This document shows positions 21,085 through 26,442 of a stretch of DNA of 26,442 bases, piece by piece. The DNA is taken from NCBI GenBank assembly GCA_025786725.1, contig JAHLTZ010000111.1, positions 1-26,442 of the forward strand, in the 5' to 3' direction. This stretch comes from Syncephalis fuscata. Taxonomy: Eukaryota > Zoopagomycota > Zoopagomycetes > Zoopagales > Piptocephalidaceae. Every line of letters starts with the position of its first letter. The first letter of the stretch is position 1. The position numbers and the translations under genes were made by a program. The notes beneath the pieces were generated by a model. It saw nothing but the letters and a program-made list of their open reading frames with translations, had not been told where the DNA came from and ran no database searches.

Positions 21085-21186
21085 ATGATTGCTTTTTACC
21101 CACTTTCTTCCTATCAGGCAATACTAGATCCACATGGCTTCGCCTATGCCTTTTGCGAGTACACTTGCGCACACGAATTAAGGTAA
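21085..21186 (+). other. Small orphan ORF or exon remnant (33 codons)
   Basis: ATG 21085 to TAA 21184 encodes a peptide including ILDPHGFAYAFCEYTCAHEL. It has GC well above the flanks, and a possible acceptor (CTATCAG at ~21118) lies within it. The DPHG-hydrophobic pattern is faintly like a glyoxalase-fold end (DPDGxxxEF), but it is too short to assign. Confidence 0.25.
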
Positions 21187-21519
21187 CATAGCTATGTACA
21201 TGATGCACGAGGGACTCTGCGTTTATTCATTCATTAGTTCGACCTCAGTGGTCTTTAACAATGAAACGAGACTGATATCAAATATAAAACATGCGAATCT
21301 TATGTTGATAATTACTTTAAACCCCTCCCCCCAAAGCAGTAAATCATTTTATGCAATCTATTGTAATAGTTTAATTCGATTAAATTGTGTTTAAATGATC
21401 ATTCACAATAAATATTAACGTGATATAATAACATTATTATTTTCATAAAATAGAATTGATTGTAACAAAACATTATATTAGTAATGATATTATGCATTTA
21501 AATAAATAATGTAACATAC
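21187..21519. other. Spacer
   Basis: Nothing supported. Confidence 0.4.
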
Positions 21520-21980
21520 TATTTGATTTAATTGAAACATTTGAAATTGATTATTGTTGCTGGCCATGTGTAGAAAGATTGATCAAATATTAATAAAAGC
21601 CATATGATTGCTATTCCATGTCATTCTGCGGTTGCTATTGTTGTTGCTACATACAGTGTGATTCCTTACATCTAAATAATTTCTTCTATTTTCCAATCTT
21701 CTACTGTTGCATTTGGGCATATCTGCGATGTAAGATACTTGTTTATGGTGACAAAAAGGTAGAATGATTAGCATTTCTGATGTTCACCATTTTTTTTGAG
21801 CATGGTTGGTATCAACTTAATAGGTGCAGTTTATTTGCCAACCATTAATGGAGCAAATAACCTCCACCATATGCAATAATGATAGGTTGAGTGTCTTCAT
21901 CAGGAAAATTTTGTGGCGACAGTTGTAGCCAGAATATATGGCATGCCGTTGAGACTACTTGAACAGGTGTTAATGTAAAT
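21520..21980 (-). mobile_element. Relic of a TnpB/Fanzor-like RNA-guided-nuclease ORF (C-terminal part, copy 2)
   Basis: Read on the minus strand from ~21980, frames joined by stops and shifts give TQPIIIAYGGGY, then FAPLMVGK and TAPIKLIPTMLKK. Next come INKYLTSQICPN, CNSRRLENRRN, HTVCSNNNSNRR and MTWNSNHMAFINI. This order matches the C-terminus of TnpB and its eukaryotic Fanzor relatives: a (D/N)EYxTSxxCxxC block with the RuvC glutamate, the rest of the zinc ribbon, then WNRDxNAxxNI with the last RuvC aspartate. Here the Glu position is K and the RD pair is SN, so the nuclease is dead even ignoring the stops. Part of it repeats at 6880-7070, which shows an element family dispersed in this genome. 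Confidence 0.6.
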
Positions 21981-22308
21981 AAAAGAAATAAAGACTAGTG
22001 ATTGAATAGTGTTCTTTATTGATATTCAAATACGCATGCTATTTATATTGTCATATTCAACATTATTGTATAATATATTACTGAATAAAACAATAAGATA
22101 GCAATAGGAGAAGACGGTAAAATGAGTAAATAAAAATGTGAGAGTCAAAGTACAGTAGCTCCCAATATTAATTATCATTACAATGATAAACACAACGTTC
22201 AGTCATTGGGTTTTTACGAAAATAAATTTATTTGTCTGTTTATTGCTCAAACAACAAAAACAACATACTGGAAATATCAAAGCAAACCATTAATCGTTAG
22301 CTTCATAC
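21981..22308. other. AT-rich spacer
   Basis: 3' flank of SDHB. No coding or RNA signal. Confidence 0.4.
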
Positions 22309-23607
22309 CTATTCCGAAGCCATGGCCTTCTTGATCTTGGCAATAGCCAAGCCAGGATTTAAACCCTTTGGACAAGTACGAGTACAGTCTAATAGCAGTT
22401 AATAATCATATCTATCTATCTATCTGTTAGCTAATACTTACTCATGATGGTATGGCAACGGTATACGCTGAAGGGACCTTGCAATTTGGCACGGCGTTCA
22501 GGACCAAATTGATCCTAATAGTAAAGAAATCATTAGATTCAAGCATACAGCTTACTGTATCTAAAATATACATACACGACTATCCGCCTGCCAGCGGTAA
22601 GCTTGCAGCAAGGCAGCTGGTCCAAGGTACTTGTCCTGATTCCACCAATAGGACATACATGAAGTAGAACAGCACGCACACAAGATACATTCATATAGAC
22701 CATCCTAATAAACAATTTACATTAGCTATCCTCTCTTTAGCTGTTATTCATCAATAACGCTTACCAACTTCTTTCGCTCTTCAATCGATTGCAGGTTTTC
22801 TTTGCCATCCTTAGGTGGGTCTCGTTGTTGCAAATATGGCTCAATAAATGCATATTGGCGATAGAAATTGGTCAAATCTGGCACCAAATCCTTAATGACG
22901 TACATATGAGGCAATGGATAGATCTTTAGCGATTTGCCTGCATCACGGTCAATACGAGCAGTACAGGCCAGTGTATTGCCACCACCAATATTCATGGCAC
23001 ATGAACCACAAATACCTATCATCAAATACATTTAGTATATCTATCTAGCAAGTAATAAGGCCTATAGATACCTTCACGGCAAGAACGACGGAAGGTCAAT
23101 GATGGATCGATTTCATTCTTAATCTTAATAAGCGCATCCAATACCATAGGACCGCATTGATTGATATCTACTTGATAAGTTTGCAAATGTGGCTTTTCAC
23201 TAGGCTGTTCTGGATCCTATTATTAACACAAATATAAATGTTGTTGTTATTGTTATTATTGTATATCAGTGTGACATGGTAACGGTGTATTTGTTATTAA
23301 TTGCTTACCCAGCGATAGATTTCAAATTTCTTTAGTAACACTGGTTTGCCAGTAGATGCATCGGCCTCCTTGGCCATCGATGTTTGCACCGATGTTTGAA
23401 TGCCACGCATCTGTAGAATAAATAAAGACCATAGTAAGCAAGTGGCCATATTGGTCGGTAATTGCGTCATCCAATAGACATCATCGTATGTTATACGAGC
23501 AATCGTCTATTCAAACATCAAATGACATAACGTACCGTAATCGAGGAGAGACGCGTGTTTGGACGTGCCGTCCTAAGTGAGTTAACTACTGCTCGTGAAA
23601 ACGACAT
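22309..23607 (-). CDS. SDHB: Succinate dehydrogenase iron-sulfur subunit, mitochondrial (7 exons)
   Basis: Minus-strand exons 23536-23607, 23309-23410, 23072-23216, 22765-23015, 22576-22704, 22442-22514 and 22309-22388 give 852 nt, 283 residues. It is the electron-transfer subunit of complex II, passing electrons from the flavoprotein to ubiquinone at the inner mitochondrial membrane. The N-terminus is Arg/Ser-rich, as in a matrix targeting peptide. The [2Fe-2S] ligands lie in [13 protein letters not shown] (C104, C109, C112) and at C124. The [4Fe-4S]/[3Fe-4S] set lies in [11 protein letters not shown] (196-206), CHTIMNC (253-259) and TCPKGLNPG. The motif normally reading SCPSYWWN is SCMSYWWN: Met207 replaces a proline lining the quinone site. 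Introns are 125, 92, 56, 60, 61 and 53 nt; the intron at 22389-22441 contains a TATC microsatellite. Confidence 0.95.
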
Positions 23608-23858
23608 GTTAACCGGTATAACCAAAATGAATAAACGCAAAGTAGAGCAAGCAATATAGATAGTAGGTAGTAGTTGTAAAAGTGTTATTTAAGGGATGAC
23701 GAACGTCTTTTATCTGTTCGGAAGTGTTCGGGTCAAAAAGAACAGTTTCCCGTAAAAGGTTAAATGATTTGTTTGCTATTTCATCGTAAATTATGATCAA
23801 TATTAATTATTATTATTATTATTATTATAATTACATTTTTGTAATTAAAGATTTTAAT
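23608..23858. other. Intergenic region between TRM44 (3' end) and SDHB (5' end)
   Basis: Holds the SDHB promoter on the minus strand. An (ATT)n microsatellite at about 23803-23828 is next to the TRM44 stop. No gene supported. Confidence 0.45.
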
Positions 23859-26034
23859 CTACTCTTTGTGATAACGACGCTCTTCTTGTTTCTCTCGACG
23901 CATTGCTTCTTTGGCACGATCTGTAGCTCGTACTTTAAATGTATCGCCTTGATGAGCCAATCTATCAATATTAGCTTGAATAGTAGTCGCCAATGGATCA
24001 CCTATACATATGGATTAATAAATAAACCATTTAAACAATTCATGTATTTACCAGGTGTAAATGTACGTCGCCGTCCAACATAAGCTATATTTTTGGTGGA
24101 TGGAATACGTAACTGATCCCTTTCAATTACATAGCCACAAGTAGTTATAATGTCTTCTAAATAGCGTTGATAGGATAAATAACGGCTTAGTCCAGGTAAT
24201 TTTGGTAATCGTCGTTGACCATCTAGCGTATAGAAACAACAAGGAATAATAGCAAATCTACACTCTTATTAGCATCAATCATAATTGAATAACTAATTCT
24301 CATTTACTTTGGCGAATATCCTGAACGAGCAGCAATAATAGGAATCCTACATTAATTGGCCATGTGTAAATTGATAGTTCACTATATCTATTCATACTTG
24401 CCATGGCACTAATTCATCCGCATGATTACCGATAATCCAATCCACGCGATCCAGCATAGACCACGGATCTTGCTGATCCATCCTTTGTCCATCCTTTGCC
24501 GCTGTATTAAACCGCACCTCGTTTGGTAATAGTGCACATGTGGCCAATTGTGTGGCATTGCCATACTGTTGCCATACACCACGATCTGCCAAGTCAATAC
24601 CTATGCCCGAATATCCCTCACTTGTTAGCAAATGAGTTAACAATCCATTGCCACAGCCTAGATCAATAAACGTAGGTCGTCTAATAATCAATCAATGAAA
24701 GGCATTAGATGTAGTATATAGACTATTTAACAGATGCTAACTAACCGGTTTTCTAAAGATGATTTTTCTTCCTCTTGCCATAAACATAGTAGCCACGCGG
24801 CAATAGCAATATCCTCAAATACAAATTTCCGAGGGTCCGTTTTCTCCGGCCAGTGCTGAACCCAATACTTGGCATACTTTGCCTTGAGTTGGGCATACAT
24901 GGCCAAATACACTTCTTTAGATACGAGCTGGTCGTGACACGAGCGTTTCTGATAGCCTATCATAGTATTATGGCACCATTTACGGAGCCGTGTTAATAGC
25001 TGGGGCCATACACTTGCCTATCAACATTCCATGATATTCATTCACCGACTATAATTAGCGCTGTTATCATTATTGCTACTATTAGAAGTAGCATGAATAA
25101 AGAACTTACGGATTTATCAATCACGCTATTTGCATCAGGCAATGGCAAATATTCAATCCACAAATTGACTGGTTGATCATCCATCTTCAACGATGGCTGA
25201 GTTATTTCCAACTGGCTACAGTTAAACTCAGCAGGTGCATTACCGTTCTCATCCAATTTATAAGTATTATCGTTGCTATTGCCACTAGTAACTCCGCGGT
25301 CTGGCGGTTCATGCTGTGGCTGTTCTAATACAAATGCGAATGCGCGAACCTACAACTCAATTAGGCACGTGTACAAGGAGGGTCCATACAGCATATACAC
25401 ACGCTTGACCCTTTTGGTATTTACCTTCGGATAATAGAAGGGAAGCATGGTGGCCGATACTATGGATTCAAATTCAGGTCTGAATTCAGCGCGTGTCTGT
25501 ACCGGCCCGCCTAATAATAATTACAAGTATATTAATATTAGGATTAGGATTAAAAATAAATTGGCTTTACCGCGATGCATGCTTACCTGTATACTCGGGT
25601 CCTATCACGCGTATCTCGATACATTCAATAAGGGGGCATCTTTGTCGAGTCGTTTGGGAAGTAAACGCCGTCGGACACGTTTACGAAGCGTGGCATCCAT
25701 TTCATCGGTTATTTGACATGCGTCATTTTCATTATTATTATCGGAAAGTATTTCACAACCCCGTACTGGAGGAATAATGAGTTCAGGTTCAGCAATCCAT
25801 CGATCCTATAGATGTTCAATAATAGTGGTAATAATGGTAATAACAATAATTCGTTTCCGAATATTGGATACGTGACGTGGTCATAACAAGTAAAGTCATT
25901 CAGTAACAAACAAACAAACAAATAGGCCAGTTACTAACTATTACTTGTCGAAATACTGCCGCATTGGCCGTCACACTCGCCAAACAAGCACGTGTCCATT
26001 CAGGTGTCAATGGTGGTGGTGTTGAATGGATCAT
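23859..26034 (-). CDS. TRM44: tRNA(Ser) Um44 2'-O-methyltransferase (9 exons; one apparent 1-nt frame error)
   Basis: Minus-strand exons 25945-26034, 25587-25805, 25425-25510, 25110-25349, 24746-25017, 24402-24680, 24308-24346, 24052-24257 and 23859-24001. TRM44 makes 2'-O-methyluridine 44 in tRNA-Ser using SAM. Diagnostic blocks are TMLPFYYPKVRAFAF, then RPTFIDLGCGNGLL (SAM motif I), GYSGIGIDLADRGVW, DWIIGNHADELVPW, IPIIAARSGYSP and a basic C-terminus. Intron 24347-24401 has a GC donor (ATG|GCAAGT), which alone restores PW-IPIIAARS. Exon 2 is 219 nt where phase requires 220. The reading frame breaks at the five-base run 25632-25636; one extra base there makes the total 1575 nt (524 residues). 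The start at 26034 is the first in-frame ATG giving the run MIHSTPPPLTPEW. Confidence 0.9.
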
Positions 26035-26442
26035 GGCATAGAAATTAAAAGGGAAGGGAGAGAGAGAGAGAAGAAAAATGTGAACAAAAAGAATGGTCAA
26101 GTCGATTGTACGACGATCACCTCAACCCACATGGCCTAGTACTTGTTCTCGTAGTAGCAATAGGTATAACAGGTAATATTGCGTACAATAATTAGTACCG
26201 GAGCAAAGGTTGCTCTGATCGACTAGAGGGATGTTCAAGAGACTAGATGTATTATTTAGTTAAACGAGGAGAAATAAATAAACGCTCTTTACTATGTTAT
26301 CGTAATAAAATAACCAATTGTTTATTAATAATAAAGTATGTAAATTACATTATATATATACTATTATATCTATTATATGTTTAATTCAATACTATTTAAT
26401 TCAATAATATTATACAAATCTGTTACACGGCAATGAATCCAC
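26035..26442. other. TRM44 upstream region
   Basis: Contains an (AG)n run near 26057-26074, then moderately GC sequence to about 26240 and AT-rich sequence to the end. No further gene is supported. Confidence 0.4.

Noticed and set aside
25540-25556. Telomere-like TTAGGATTAGGATT
   Set aside because: Only two to three units, inside an intron of TRM44; most likely chance.
23803-26074. Microsatellites (ATT)n at 23803, (AAAC)n at 25906 and (AG)n at 26057
   Set aside because: Short simple repeats with no sign of function.

Overview
This is a eukaryotic nuclear window, most likely from an early-diverging fungus (Mucoromycota or Zoopagomycota grade). The support is very AT-rich spacers, multi-exon genes with introns mostly 50-75 nt long (GTAAGT donors, TAG acceptors), fungal-type GGPP synthase, succinate dehydrogenase iron-sulfur subunit and tRNA Um44 methyltransferase, plus a Crinkler-type gene and decayed DNA transposons. 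The species cannot be named from the sequence.

Layout. 1-979: 3' end of a leucine-rich-repeat gene. 1286-5060: two tandem copies of a four-exon SAM methyltransferase gene with flanks. 5243-6570 (minus): geranylgeranyl diphosphate synthase, eight exons. 6880-7070: eroded relic of a TnpB/Fanzor-like element. 7821-11073: a Crinkler-like gene (ubiquitin-like header, P-loop NTPase, nuclease-like domain) broken by an in-frame stop and a frame slip. 11.9-13.6 kb: relics of a MULE transposase and a Tc1/mariner-type transposase. 15314-16268: a secreted-peptide gene whose signal-peptide exon is followed by a tandem array of ten units of the form TAG-NNN-GTAAGT, read here as ten consecutive 3-nt micro-exons. 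17157-18125: a nearly perfect ~390-bp inverted repeat. 18848-20368 (minus): a secreted pseudokinase. 21540-21980 (minus): a second TnpB/Fanzor-like relic. 22309-23607 (minus): SDHB, seven exons. 23859-26034 (minus): TRM44, nine exons, including a GC-AG intron.

The conserved metabolic genes sit at the edges. The middle (about 7-22 kb) is an accessory island of effector-like genes, transposon debris and repeats. The main novelty candidate is the micro-exon gene. Splicing all ten triplets in phase onto the signal-peptide exon gives an open frame with a dibasic KR site, followed by a six-residue Cys-to-Cys peptide and an immediate stop.

Three genes (LRR, Crinkler-like, TRM44) each appear to be missing one base in a five-base homopolymer. 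This points to a systematic homopolymer-length error in the assembly, or to real lesions, and should be settled before any of them is called a pseudogene. All gene models were derived by hand from splice sites, phase arithmetic and family motifs. No database search was possible.
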